Source: Epiperipatus broadwayi
Lineage: Eukaryota > Onychophora > Udeonychophora > Euonychophora > Peripatidae
Length of the DNA stretch: 64,000 nucleotides
Direction of reading: 5' to 3'
NCBI GenBank assembly: GCA_028023455.1
Contig: JAQFVV010000018.1
Location: 7,059,274-7,123,273 of the forward strand
A program made the position numbers and the translations under genes. This document shows positions 1 through 11,343 of this stretch, in pieces (positions within the stretch are counted from its first letter, which is position 1; each line of letters opens with the position of its first letter). The notes under the pieces were generated by a model. It saw only the letters and a list, made by a program, of their open reading frames with translations. It was not told the origin of the DNA and ran no database searches.

Positions 1-888
1 TTAAGACTTGTCAAAGTACAAGCTGCCCGGTCTTCTGTCAATGCACCGCAAGTTATTATTGTAGTATATCTTAATCTCTGCAACCATCAGTACATCATTA
101 TTATATTATATTCTTATATAAAGCCTCCTCCAATTATCCGTATACGTAATGGTTTGAATCTATTAAAATCAAACAACTTAATATAAAATAGGAATTAAAT
201 ATTTTAAATGCTCAAAGTACTCTGATTCCCATATCAGCTCGTACGACCATTTAAAACATATAAATATTGGCATGCATTTTGTTTATCAGTTTCTAAAACG
301 ATTATTAAGGACTAGCAGCAAATTATTATAAATATACGTATGAAGATTTTACCGTATCTGTACATAGTATTCAATGATTTCAATAATTATTAAAAATTTA
401 TCTAATCTATTTTGGTCTCTCTTTTCTTATTACTCCCGAAATCTAGTTAATCACCTGCTGTCTGTATCAACAACTTAGATATATATTGAATTACTGACCG
501 TACCAATATATCGAATATAAGATATATATGAATAACCGATTGTAGGGTAATTTAGTCTATGTTTTCCGACGAGCTAGAAAAGGGAAAACCACGTACCATT
601 GTTGTGTTGTTCATCGGTTGGTCATGCCAGGGGTTTGGGTTTGAATTTAGTTTGCATCTTGGAATTTATTCCTAGACGTGGACTGGGTTTGAATTCGAAT
701 TACTGTGCGTGATTATGCATGGTGATTTTACCGGTACAATATATATATATATAACAAAATACTCTAGACTAACTGTACAAAATTCAAAATCCCTATATAA
801 AATTAAAAAAAAAAATTATTTGCTATAGTCAATATATTTTGTTAATTATCATTTGATATTATATAGGTATGAAAGCTATACATATATG

Positions 889-934
<46 letters not shown>

Positions 935-1348
935 CTTCATGGTCACATATAAAAACATTATGAACATAATTTAAATTCAAAAGTTTAATAAATTTAATAA
1001 GTAAAAATTACATATATGTATTATAAATTCATAGATAATGTATACAGTAAAATTAATTATATAGTTATTTTGTGTTAAATACAAAATACTTTTTTAAAAT
1101 TTAAAAAAGATAATAGATTCTAAATTTAACTTAAAAGTAATTTGAAAGAAGAGTGTTTTTCTAATAACAATAAAAGAAAATGGAAACGACACTCTATGAA
1201 AAGTAATTAAAATGCTTGTAAACAGATTACTAGATTAAAATTTAGGAGATAAATGATTAAAATAATTTAATTAAAAAGGCTGTTTGTTATTCCTGCTCAA
1301 AAATAAGAGAATGCAAATAAAGTATTGGTCAAATAAACTCGGACCTCA
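1..1348. other. AT-rich intergenic DNA, no gene seen
   Basis: No reading frame of interest and no recognisable element. A slightly GC-richer patch around 560-745 contains two stretches that loosely resemble the tRNA B box (gggtttgaatt type), but no A box or tRNA fold could be placed. The rest is low-complexity AT sequence with one compound microsatellite. Confidence 0.6.
889..934. repeat. (CA)n(TA)n compound microsatellite
   Basis: A run of CA dinucleotides passes directly into a run of TA dinucleotides. The same CA-to-TA arrangement recurs near 29.73 kb. Confidence 0.95.
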
Positions 1349-1714
1349 ATGAAAGTAATGGAGTTATCTATAATCAACAGATCAAAGGATTCAAATGACA
1401 AGAGATCGATTCAAAATTTACAGATAACTCCAAATTATATAAATAGTGCTGGAAATTATGTTCAGGATTATCTTCTTAGTATTCTATTTTATTCTATGTT
1501 TGTAATTATCTTTCTATTATCCTATCTTGATTCTGTGAGTGAATATTATTCTGCTAGTATTATTATTTTGCTTTTATTAATTTTTATTAGATATCTCCAG
1601 AAAGTCTACCATGCAAGAGTAGAAAAGCCATTACTTGTCTTGCTTGATGAAGCTGGCAGAGGGAAAGCCATAAAACAAATGCTAAATCCTGAAAAAGAAT
1701 CCATCTGGATATGA
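1349..1714 (+). CDS. hypothetical two-helix membrane protein, 121 aa
   Basis: An ATG-initiated frame of 121 codons that I do not recognise. The product has a polar N-terminus (about 40 residues). Two strongly hydrophobic stretches follow, near residues 43-60 and 69-84, separated by a short acidic/polar loop (LDSVSEYYSAS), and the tail is basic and amphipathic with a K/R-rich end. This is the layout of a small helical-hairpin membrane protein. Its codon choice looks less random than the surrounding AT tracts, which is the main reason for listing it. There is no visible signal peptide, promoter or splice site, and no neighbour explains it. It could be a complete small gene, one exon of a larger gene, or a chance frame, since AT-rich DNA readily encodes hydrophobic runs of Ile, Leu, Phe and Tyr. 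Confidence 0.3.
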   Translation: MKVMELSIINRSKDSNDKRSIQNLQITPNYINSAGNYVQDYLLSILFYSMFVIIFLLSYLDSVSEYYSASIIILLLLIFIRYLQKVYHARVEKPLLVLLDEAGRGKAIKQMLNPEKESIWI

Positions 1715-3200
1715 AAAAACCATCTGAACATATGTTCATTATGTATCCACTTTAAAAAAGTCTGATATCCAGTGCTGCAGGAAGAATAAGTTGCCAAACC
1801 AAAACCTAATTAATATCTACATGTCCAAAATGAATGTGAAATAGTGATTTAAACCTTCATCCACAATAGGTATAGTTTTAAAGAATTAATGCTGCCAATA
1901 TCTAAAGACTGAACCTGAACTTTTAAAGAATAAGTATAAACTTTAAACTAATCTTTAGTTAATTAAAGTCCCCTATCTAAAGAAATATGACAATGAAATA
2001 TCTATATAATTAAACTGTTTAAAGTAGATATGGCAAGAGATTGTCATTTGCTTTATTTAAATTTCACACCACAATTTAGTCAGCACTAATTGTAATAAAT
2101 TAGTTTACAAAAGACAATTAGCTTATAATTGCAGTCTCTTGTCATGTTATTAAAAAGTGTATATTAATTATATCATTATTTCTACTTTATTTAATATCAT
2201 AAATAAATTATGACTGGAGGGTAATTATGCTGCATAAACAAGCTAAATTGGGATTGTATTAAGTAGATGTAAATTTTAGCTAACTAGTCTCATATTTAAA
2301 TTATTATTATTGATAAGAATGTACAGCTGGTACCTGTCAATTCATCTGACTTTCATTCTTATGTAACACATTAGTATTAGATGACTGTAAAATCATTTGT
2401 GACTGCTGATCCCTTATAATCACTATCTTATTTCTTTAAACAATAATGTGTGGCAGATGATCAATTCCTACCATATGCCATCCATTTTATTTTCATTCAT
2501 GTTTAGTGATATGCATGTATCTGCCGGTCACTATATGCTATATATGCAGTAAAAGGTTAACTCCTACCATAGGCATACAATTATCACATATATTTGTTCT
2601 TATATAACTGTTGTAGTGCAGATACAAATTTCTGTATTTTACAATTATTTTATTACTTATTACATACTAATAACATAACCCATAATTGATTGCAACAATC
2701 AAGTAGAAAAATCAGCCATAATTTATAAACTTATATCAGTTAGCATTAGAACAGCAGTGAGGATAGTAGAGAGCTATTAGGAGTCTATGCAGTAGATTGG
2801 AATCCATTTAAACAATTAACACTAATGATATTCTGAAATAGTATAAATTATTTTAAACTTTTATAACACTGTATACTATATCTGTGCATAATTAAAATTA
2901 AATTAGTCTTAGAAAATCTGGAAAAAATTTATTTACCTTAAGTTAATTTATAAATCATTTAACTAAAATCATGCTAATGTATGTTTTGTGTTGTTTATAT
3001 GTAAATAAATAATGTTGTCTCATTATTTTTGGCATTTTGTAATTTTTATTTGCAATCAACAATTTAGATAATTAGTTAAGAGTCTTTTGTTTCCCCCTGA
3101 TCTTTGTGGACTTTAAAAGAAAAAGTTAGTATTGTGTGACATCAGAATGTAGAAAGCACATGTGGATTGTTCTCAGCTGATTTGCATGTAGATTATACAA
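1715..3200. other. AT-rich non-coding DNA
   Basis: No gene, RNA or recognisable transposon was seen. The right end, from about 3.1 kb, begins to resemble the sequence just left of 21.9 kb, marking the approximate left limit of the detectable segmental duplication. Confidence 0.55.
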
Positions 3201-3280
3201 TTCTGACATTTACAATATATATTGAGATGGTTATGGTTCTCATGACCTACAACAACATAGTAGAGTATGGGCATATATAT

Positions 3281-3582
3281 ATATGTTAAAACGAAGATTT
3301 GCACGGGTTAAATATATAAAATACCTATTTTGCGGGTTCATCCATGTTAAAAACTTTTAATATTAATATACTGACATTTCGACTTGGTCACAAGCCATCC
3401 ACAGAGTTATAAAACTCTGTGGATGGCTTGTGTGACCAAGTCAAAATGTCAGTATATTAATATTAAAAGTTTTTATAACTCTGTGGATGGCTTGTGTGAC
3501 CAAGTCAAAATGTCAGTATATTAATATTAAAAGTTTTTAACATGGATGAACCTGCAAAATATGTATTATATATATATAATAA
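3281..3582. mobile_element. Penelope-like element terminal-repeat fragments, inverted plus tandem
   Basis: This contains three copies of the terminal sequence also found at both ends of the 53.5-56.4 kb Penelope pair. A minus-oriented copy (about 3284-3408) abuts a partial plus copy of 66 bp (3409-3474). A longer plus copy (3475-3582) follows. The first two form a near-perfect hairpin around 'ctctgtggatgg' and its complement. No coding sequence is included. Short inverted and tandem terminal pieces of this kind are known products of Penelope insertion. The insertion is absent from the paralogous site near 21925. Confidence 0.8.
3377..3404 (-). ncRNA. degenerate hammerhead-like core in Penelope terminal repeat
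   Basis: Read on the minus strand, this has CTGTGGA, then a hairpin stem GGCTTG pairing with CAAGTC, then GAAA. That is the order of a hammerhead ribozyme core (CUGANGA, stem II, GAAA). GAAA is intact, but the CUGANGA position 6 is T instead of A, so activity is not expected. Hammerhead motifs are established components of Penelope terminal repeats. Confidence 0.35.
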
Positions 3583-4344
3583 GCAAAAGTAGAAATAAAC
3601 ACAGACAATTTTTTTTAGATATTTTCTATACACTGGAACAACACTTAAGGATTAAATAATTTTGAATTAAATTTTTTTTATTCTAAATTAAACATTTAAA
3701 AAGTTCTAATTAATATTTTATTAATTCTGATTTTGAAAGTAAAACAAGCATGTTTTGATATTATAATAGATATACTAGTAATTATAAAATTCCACTATGT
3801 ATTTTGATTAGATTAATTTTTTTTATTTAAAACTTTCATAACATATTTTGATAAAATCCTACAAAGTTGCTTTTAAAAGGATTAAGTTAAATTGAAAAGA
3901 GCCATGAACTTTTTACAATAAAGATAAAGAAAACATGTTTTGAATTACTGGGGTTTTCCCACCCTGACTATAAAAAGGTTAAAAAAAGATTAGGGGAGTT
4001 TTTACTGTTTTTACAGTTACCATAAAGATATAACTGAAGGCAAGACAGTGCAAGTCAGCCTCTTCTAAGTCACAATAAGAGAGTTTGGATTCTCATGGAT
4101 GCAAGATTTAACCTTTGTGTGGTTTATAGCCCATATATATGTGTGCATTAGATGGAATAAAGACTAAAGGGAACTCACTGCTGTCAACAGTGTCCAGATT
4201 ATATCTTTCCTAAAAATGACAATAAGCCAGTTTATTGTTTTAAAAGCAACCAGCTTCCCAAGAGAGTCTATCAGATCACTGAATAAATAGTTTATATGTA
4301 TACTATTTTATCTATATGCAGAGAAAAATAGATAAAGGTACTGT

Positions 4345-4347
<3 letters not shown>

Positions 4348-4381
<34 letters not shown>

Positions 4382-4384
4382 CTA

Positions 4385-4417
<33 letters not shown>
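4348..4417. repeat. (TA)n microsatellite, interrupted
   Basis: Two long TA runs separated by a short interruption around 4381-4388. This sits inside duplication copy A and is absent from the paralogous place in copy B, so it expanded separately. Confidence 0.95.
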
Positions 4418-4421
<4 letters not shown>

Positions 4422-5760
4422 AGCTGGGAAGTAGAGTATGTTATATATGTTGAAAATGATATTATTTAAATAATTTCTTGAAAATGATGGTTGCAATTTT
4501 TAAATTACAATTTTTTTTAGAGTAAATAACTTTATTTAACTAAAAGTAAGATGTGTTTTCAGTATATTTTATTAAAAAAGGAAAACTCCAAAAATCCTTC
4601 TATATTGAACAGAAAAATTTACTCCAGACTTTTTAAAGACATTTACAATTAATTAGGAGTAATTTGAAAAAAGAAACTTTTACATTAGACTGTCAAAAAA
4701 GTAATATATATATATATTTTAAAAAGGAAATTTTTTTTTTTACCATTAGATATAATGAATTAATAACTTTAAATCATACTGTCTATATATACACACATAC
4801 TTGTGCATTTATGCATTATTAAAAACAAAGTGAATTGTTTTTAAGTCTATCACAATTCTGATATGTAAGTTTTTATATAGGCATGTCTGTGTGCTGATAT
4901 ATATGTGTTTTATATAAACCTATTCACATATTGTAAATGACAATGTGATATCTTCTTTATTTTTGTATTATTCAAAATCAGAATGCTGAATTTATATTTA
5001 TAGCATACTCAGCAGACATTAAATTTATTTTAATTGTTATTAATAAATTGATATTTTATTGTTAAAGTTGTTCCAGTGAATTTATTCAATCCTAAATAAT
5101 TTTAGAATAATTATATGTTTGTATAGCATCTCTTATTCACAGTAACAGTTATAGAACTTGCTCACTGAGGCCAATTTGTGCATAATGATCTGGAGTATAA
5201 AAGAGGATTATATTTAGCATCTATGGTCATCCAGTTGATGATGATTTCATTATTTCTCTGATGCTGGATTGTGCAAAGGGGATATCCTTTAAAGTCCATG
5301 TACTACATTTTATTTTAATTATTTATTTAGAAATTAAATTTATAGTTGGACAGTACATTAATGATACTAAGTGACCAAAGCATTGATGATGATCAGCATG
5401 TTTTAGTATACCAGCATTATTTTTTTAATTGTTATATTCATGGATTACCACTTAAGTTTGTGAATCCAAATTATTAGGTTCTATTGCTGCCCTAAGTTTG
5501 GCAAGGGCTAAATAATTAGCCTGGTCTATAGTAGATCCACTTCAAATCCAGACCCAAGATTGTCTTGAATTTTATTGTTGATAATTCATAGTGATAAATG
5601 ATTATTGTTTTTAGGTAATTCTGGTGAACTTATAGTAACTTATAATTAATATAGTTAGTGTTTTTGCTGAACTCCTATGCTCATTATATTATTTATATGT
5701 TTAAATGTGAGTTCTTGACTTGGGGTTGATGATGATGATTTTCCATCACTCCAGGTTTAC

Positions 5761-8460
5761 TCTAAAGATAGGTACCATTACAATATATATATATATAAAA
5801 TAAGTAAAAAAATGGAATTTTGCTTAAGTTTGGTTGAATAAAAAATAAAAATAAAGTAAGAAAATTAAAAAAGTTTTTGAAAATGGAGATAGAAAGAATA
5901 CTCATAAAAAATTGTAAATTTATGTAGATGAGTGTATACTTCATAATAGCTACCACCTTGTCATAGGCAAATTGTATTAAGACAAATCAGATTTTATTTA
6001 CACAATATAACCATGAAAATATTATATATATATATACACTCTGTAAATAAACTGATTAATAAAGAACTTAAGATTTGTTTTTCTATTGTTTTTAATGTAA
6101 GTCAAGTTTGTATACTTTAATATACTTTGTTTTTTTGTCTATCTGAGAAATTTTATAATTTAATTTTTACCCACTTTCCAATTTCTGATCCAGTTGAAAC
6201 TTTGCATACCTTGTGTTCATGATGATAATACATATTTTTAAAAAGTGTACAAATTTTAGCAAAAATTAATTTTATGTGGGATTTAGCACTCTTTACATCA
6301 TTGCTATTTAATAATATTAAATTGTACTTAAACTTTTTTCATTTCTAATTTATGAAACTATATAAACTAAAATGTAGAAATAAAAATATAAAAAAAAAAT
6401 TAAAGAAATATTTTTATTCACATAAATAAACCAATAAATAAAAATACAAATGTAATAAAAAATAAATTTTCCTCAACTTTAATAATATTTTTTACATATG
6501 CAACTAATGTGACTTTTTGCGACTATTATTTCAACATTTGATGGTACATACTGTGTTAGCTTGTTATCGGGCAACCAATTTGCACATGTAAATGCTGAAG
6601 TGATTGCTTGGTATTTTGTCTCTTAACTATAGTGCAATTAATAAGATGCCATTTCTGGATCTTGAATAAATTTAAGTATACTTAAAACTGATTTTTGAAA
6701 TCTAAACTAATTATTATAATAATCAATCAACAGCATTATGCACAAATTCAATAATAACCCAATTAGGTCACAGAATTATTATCACTACAATAACATTGGA
6801 GAAAAGTTTATTGTTTTCATCAATATTTATATTAAAGCAGAGATGGTAAATCTCAAATTCGTAGACCAATTCCAGCCCTCAAAAGCTCTCAATTTGCTGT
6901 CTCCTTCTAGTCATTTTCAAAAACATATACACAAATCTTCTATTTAAACATATATGTAGTGCTAATATTGAATAAAGAGTTAAGTAAAAAAATACATTTT
7001 TTTCCTCCAACCTTTATAATAATTATGCTTCATTATATCAGAGGTGAAATATTTCAACAAATTATCTATATTGTATGATTTACTTTTCTATAGATTTAAT
7101 CTACAACATTGAGAGCATTTTATTTTTTTGTAGTAATTTTTACAGATGAACATATAATAAGCAAAAATAAAACTCAAATTTTACTTCATTTTATTATTAT
7201 TATTTTGCATTTAATTTTTTTATTAGGATGGCTACACTGAGTAATATAAGAAAAATTGACCCAGAAATATCACACATTTCAAAAGAAATGGAACAATGCA
7301 TATTATTTTTATAGAAAAAAAGACAGTAAGTTGATGTGGCTGATATATCTGAAAAGTATTTCAGTTAATAAAAACTTATTATCAAGAGGCACTGTTTATC
7401 AAAACATTCTGATTACAACAAAATCATAGGGGAAGAAAAAATATTAAAATAGCAAACTTAAAAATAAAGTTCATCAAATAGTTGATATGTTTTATAAAAG
7501 TACAAAGAAGTCAGAGAATTCTGTAAAAAGAAGTTAAATTAAAAAAAAAATGCAAAAAATTTGAAATCATTTTCTGAAGGAAACTTAAGAAAATACTGCA
7601 TCTTAGCTGCTATAGAATTAATCTGATTATAACATAAAAAGAAATTTGAGAATATAAGTATGTTCTAAAGATAGATACAAGGTGAATTGGAAAAATTGTT
7701 ATTAAAGGTGAAACAGTTATTAATAATAATGATGCTACTTTATTTTTAATTCACAAAAACTCATTTAAAAAGAGAAAGTTGAAATTACCTGTCAGTTGAA
7801 AAGGGGTTGCTTAATCTTAATGATTAGAGGTAATTAAATTTTTGATCAAATATATCAGGCTAATTTTTATGCCACTAATTTTATATGGCCTGTGAATGAT
7901 ATTATAAATATTTAAATGACTCCTAGTAGAAAAAAGTTCCTCATCCCTGCATTAAAAGTTTCAAGAAAAAAAGGCTGTTTAATGATATTGATGCAATTGG
8001 ACTATTCAAAAAAATATAAAAACTTTCCTCTCTGAATTTTTTGAATGTAATGTTGAATATGAACATTCATAAAATGGGCTCATATAACTTTAACTAAAGA
8101 AATTTTAATATCATTAGTCTTTGACTGATATGTTTAGAAATTCCTAAAATTAAAGATACAAAATTAAATTTTAGAGCAAATCCAATATTATTCAATTTTC
8201 TTTTACTGTGGTCTATTCTTCCAAAATAATTTGAAGTTTTATATCATCGTCCATTTTTATTTTTTATTTTTTGAAAGAGAACTATACTAAAGAAGCTATA
8301 TCAATTTAAAACTTAAAAAGTCTCTAATTTCAAGTGTTGTATTTATTTCTTTTCTGAAAAATTCATACCAAATAAAGCTTGAGATTCTAGGTGTATTGTA
8401 AAATTCTGATTATAGATAGCTATATTGTTAGATATACCCTATCTTATATAGGAAACACAA
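5761..8460. other. AT-rich non-coding DNA
   Basis: No gene seen. Short frames around 6738-6947 and 7226-7300 carry no recognisable motif. Much of this stretch and the next lacks a counterpart in copy B, which is about 2 kb shorter between the duplicated flank and the kinase gene, so an old insertion here is likely. Confidence 0.45.
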
Positions 8461-8469
8461 AATTACTTT

Positions 8470-9230
8470 AACTTAATTGATGATATATCAAAATCAAAAA
8501 TGGAGATCTTTTTCAAATTAATTGCTTTCAACATAAAGTTGATGCAATCGAAATTCAGGAGTGCCATCATTTTTCTAATAATATTTTCTTAAAATTCCTG
8601 GATTTACACTGATTATTGATCAAATACATTTTATACATAGTATAGATACTTTTGTATTAAACCATCTAGTAAATCAAATAACTTCTATTGAAGATAGTTC
8701 AAATGATATTGCAATCATTTGGGATAAATAGGTTTCGTATGCACCCTACAATACAAACTGCACACACTCTGTTTTTACAGATTTTGTTACATCTTTTGTA
8801 TTTATAGATTTCACTTGACATAATAGACTTAGGGGCTAGGATCAAACAATTGTTAGCTTTTCAAATGGTTGAACTTAATAAACATGCATTTACTTTATGA
8901 TACAAGTAGAAACATTTTATACACATAGATGGAGATCAGAAACAATTCTTGATTTATGTTTGTTTCAACAAAAATTAATCCACCAATATATGCTGATCTA
9001 CTTTCTCTTGTAGCAAATATTAAACAAAGTCTAACCATTCTTGGAATTCACATTCCTATATTTGAAAGTTATCCTATTCCAAGATGAAATTTAAAAAAAG
9101 CCAACTTGATCCTGATTTTAACGAGAAGTCAGATCTAATTTATGTTATAAAAATTGTCTTACAATATCCTGAAAAATATGCTGTAGTGAGTGCTTTTATT
9201 AGAAAGATATGGCTAAAATTAGAATATAAT
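8470..9230 (+). pseudogene. possible decayed LINE endonuclease region
   Basis: Broken plus-strand frames contain segments resembling the apurinic-type endonuclease of LINEs. A 'VDAIEIQE'-like segment near 8530 matches the usual D..AIQE block. Further on, near 8930, an 'RSETILDLCLF'-like segment resembles the T.IDL block close to the C-terminus of that domain. Many stops and frameshifts intervene and no reverse transcriptase follows. The call rests on two short motif resemblances in the right order and could be chance. It lies in the part of copy A that copy B lacks, which fits an inserted element. Confidence 0.2.
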
Positions 9231-9543
9231 TAAGATTTACAATTAGACTAGATATCAAAACCTTTTAGAAAAAAATAGTTAAAAGGGAGCATTATATAAC
9301 GCCAAAAATCCATATTAAAAACGGAACATGTCATAGATTTAACTGGTAAATGTGTTTCAAAGATTGGTTGATATAATTATTGCAAACTTATTTTTAACTT
9401 TTTTTCTCAATTCAATTGCAATAACATGTCTGCACCACATAAAAGCATAATCATATACATAAATATAAATGTAATAAAAATTGTAATCATATAAAAATAT
9501 ATAATGAACAGTATTTTAACATCAAAAATATTTAAGTAAATAA

Positions 9544-9549
9544 TTTATT
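9544..9549 (-). terminator. polyadenylation signal AATAAA for CEK-A
   Basis: A canonical hexamer on the minus strand about 33 nt past the CEK-A stop codon. AATAAA is common by chance in such AT-rich DNA; position is the only support. Confidence 0.4.
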
Positions 9550-9581
9550 TTCACAATTGATAAACGCCATTTTCAAATAAA

Positions 9582-10676
9582 TTATTGCAAATATTTTTTA
9601 ATGTATTTCTCCTTTTCAGTTTTATATTTTTCAAACATTTTTTCTCCAAAATCAATGAGATCTAGTTTTTTGCTCATTTCAAATGGATTTACAAAACTAA
9701 ACTGAATTCCCCAAAATTGATTAAGAAGATTCAAAATATCAATTTCTTTCAATATTTGATTAATTTCTTTTTCTATTTCAAAAGAACCATTTGTAAGTCT
9801 TATATATTCTTCTAAATATATCTTTATCACACTTTTAATTTTTTCGTCAGAAGGCCATTTATCCCAGTCTAATTCAATAAAGGGAGGATCAGGAATTACA
9901 TCAAAACAAAAATTCCCGAACAGTTTACACAAATCAACAGCTCTGTTATTGTAGCCACCTATTTCCCAATCAACAAAACGAATGCGATCCCCAGCGCTAT
10001 TCTTAGGATCACTTTTCAATATCATATTATTCATATGAAAATCGCCATGACAAAAAACTACAGGAGAATTAACCTTCTCTCTTAACATTTTTAACCATTC
10101 CAGCTCTTCTTTAGGATTTAAACTCATAAACATTTTATACATTTTTAATTTTGATGGATAATCTTTAAACTGATCCTCTTTGAGTGAAGTCAGAGTAGTT
10201 TCCATGACACCTTCTAATTTCTGTTGGATAAAACTGGAATCTTTTGTTGCAGGTAAATGCAGTGAATGTATCAATGCAAGCTTTTTTGCAATTTCGCTTA
10301 GAATTTCATGATTATGAAAATCATTTGATTTTAATACTCTTCCTTCTAAATATTCATCTAATCTTCCTCCATCAAAAACACCATATACTTTGGGAGACAA
10401 ATTTTTAGTACTGAGTAGTAGAACTATAACATTCTCCATCATGATACCGTACGATCCAATTTTTAAATTGTTACTGAAGTTTTTCATTAATAATTGCCTT
10501 GGTTCATTACTGACTGATTTACATGTTTCAGGCATGGATAATTTAAACATATAATTAATAAATCCTCCGTGAATAGGTTCAATTATTAACTCATTTGAAG
10601 CGATATTTTTCCACGCACCCCCAATATAGTCAACACACACACTGTGGGCTTTTTCTCGGATATCTTTTACTTCCAT
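9582..10676 (-). CDS. choline/ethanolamine kinase-like protein (CEK-A)
   Basis: A 364-residue protein of the choline/ethanolamine kinase family. These cytosolic enzymes phosphorylate choline or ethanolamine with ATP, the first step of the Kennedy pathway to phosphatidylcholine or phosphatidylethanolamine. Visible motifs: glycine-bearing N-lobe segment GGFINYMFKLS (37-47), EPRQLLMKNF with the ATP-lobe lysine (58-67), KVYGVFDGGRLDEYLEGR (96-113), Brenner-type catalytic loop HGDFHMNN (210-217, Asp212 the likely base), metal-binding VDWE (235-238) and YNNR (242-245). The C-terminal FWGIQFS (321-327) keeps one of the two tryptophans usual in choline kinases. Length is at the short end for the family. 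I start at ATG 10676 because the paralogue starts at the same MEVKD; four more upstream codons are open but lack an ATG. The coding region has no intron. A splice acceptor lies 27 nt upstream. Substrate preference cannot be read from sequence. Confidence 0.9.
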   Translation of the reverse strand: MEVKDIREKAHSVCVDYIGGAWKNIASNELIIEPIHGGFINYMFKLSMPETCKSVSNEPRQLLMKNFSNNLKIGSYGIMMENVIVLLLSTKNLSPKVYGVFDGGRLDEYLEGRVLKSNDFHNHEILSEIAKKLALIHSLHLPATKDSSFIQQKLEGVMETTLTSLKEDQFKDYPSKLKMYKMFMSLNPKEELEWLKMLREKVNSPVVFCHGDFHMNNMILKSDPKNSAGDRIRFVDWEIGGYNNRAVDLCKLFGNFCFDVIPDPPFIELDWDKWPSDEKIKSVIKIYLEEYIRLTNGSFEIEKEINQILKEIDILNLLNQFWGIQFSFVNPFEMSKKLDLIDFGEKMFEKYKTEKEKYIKKYLQ

Positions 10677-10724
10677 GATTTTAAACAATTTTTAGCCCAC
10701 GATCTAAAAAAAAAAAAGAAAAAC
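10677..10724 (-). promoter_or_regulatory. 5'UTR segment and splice acceptor of CEK-A
   Basis: On the minus strand a pyrimidine tract (10706-10724) ends in AG at 10704-10705. It is followed by exactly 27 nt of leader before the ATG. The leader resembles that of CEK-B (shared GTGGG.TAA.AAT.TTTAAAAT pattern) while sequence beyond the AG diverges, as expected for an exon boundary. The acceptor may serve a 5'UTR intron or a trans-spliced leader; the upstream partner is not visible. Confidence 0.6.
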
Positions 10725-11238
10725 ATTTAACTGAACTAATGTGTTTAATATTTTTGTTTTTATAAAATACTCTTGCTTATATATTAAGCATACCCACACA
10801 GATACTATGTATATAAATGAAAATAGTTTTAAAACTTGTAAACATTCCTTGTAATACAAAAAAACCAACAATATAAAATAATAAAAATTTAGACTAGAAT
10901 AAAAAACGCACACACATACAAATAAAATATTTTTGGGTTAAACTTTATATTATTAAGTATTAATTCCCGACGTTTAGACAAAATAATTAACTTACTTTCT
11001 TAATTATTATAATGGTCAAATATCCAATACAATTTATTTGTCTATGTCACAAATACATAAATAAATAATCAATCAAATTAGATTGAACTAAAATATTATT
11101 AATAACTATATTATAATATTTATCAAACTGGCTCTCACCTCCATTGAGGACTTCTCAAAATATTATACTATACGATTCATAGTTATCATTGTTAAGGTCA
11201 AGTTTTTTTTTTTTTTTTTAAAAAAAAACCCGTTAGAT

Positions 11239-11343
11239 CTATTGACATCAGCTTCTTCTCATGGAAATATTTGCATCATTACTGATATTGTTCAGGCATT
11301 TTTTGACGATATTTGTTCACATAATTTATATATTGTAACTTTT
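11239..11343 (+). repeat. dispersed repeat copy, partner inverted at 16.07 kb
   Basis: Begins 'ctattgacatcagctt' and runs to 'tattgtaactttt'. It matches the reverse complement of 16069-16166 over about 100 bp at roughly three-quarters identity by eye. The family is unknown. Confidence 0.45.

Larger units (their letters stand above)
3200..10703. repeat. segmental duplication copy A (contains CEK-A)
   Basis: Non-coding sequence here aligns colinearly by eye with 21.85-31.53 kb. Clear matching stretches are 3225-3280 with 21870-21925, 3635-4290 with 21945-22600, 4515-5760 with 27420-28750, and the kinase genes themselves. The best landmark pair is 5495-5600 with 28485-28600, which share 'cctaagtttggca' followed by 'aattagcctggtct'. 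Divergence is high with many indels, so the duplication is old. Copy A alone has a Penelope fragment at 3281-3582. It also has about 2 kb more than copy B between 5.8 kb and the gene. Exact limits need an alignment. Confidence 0.7.

Noticed and set aside
4308-4496. Minus-strand frame rich in Tyr-Ile repeats
   Set aside because: It is only the translation of the (TA)n microsatellite.
10677-10688. Four-codon N-terminal extension of CEK-A
   Set aside because: The upstream first codon is TTG, not ATG. The paralogue begins at the aligned MEVKD, so the ATG at 10676 was taken as the start.
10704-10913. Minus-strand hydrophobic frame upstream of CEK-A
   Set aside because: It spans the pyrimidine tract of the splice acceptor and consists of AT-rich codons; no motif and no counterpart in copy B.
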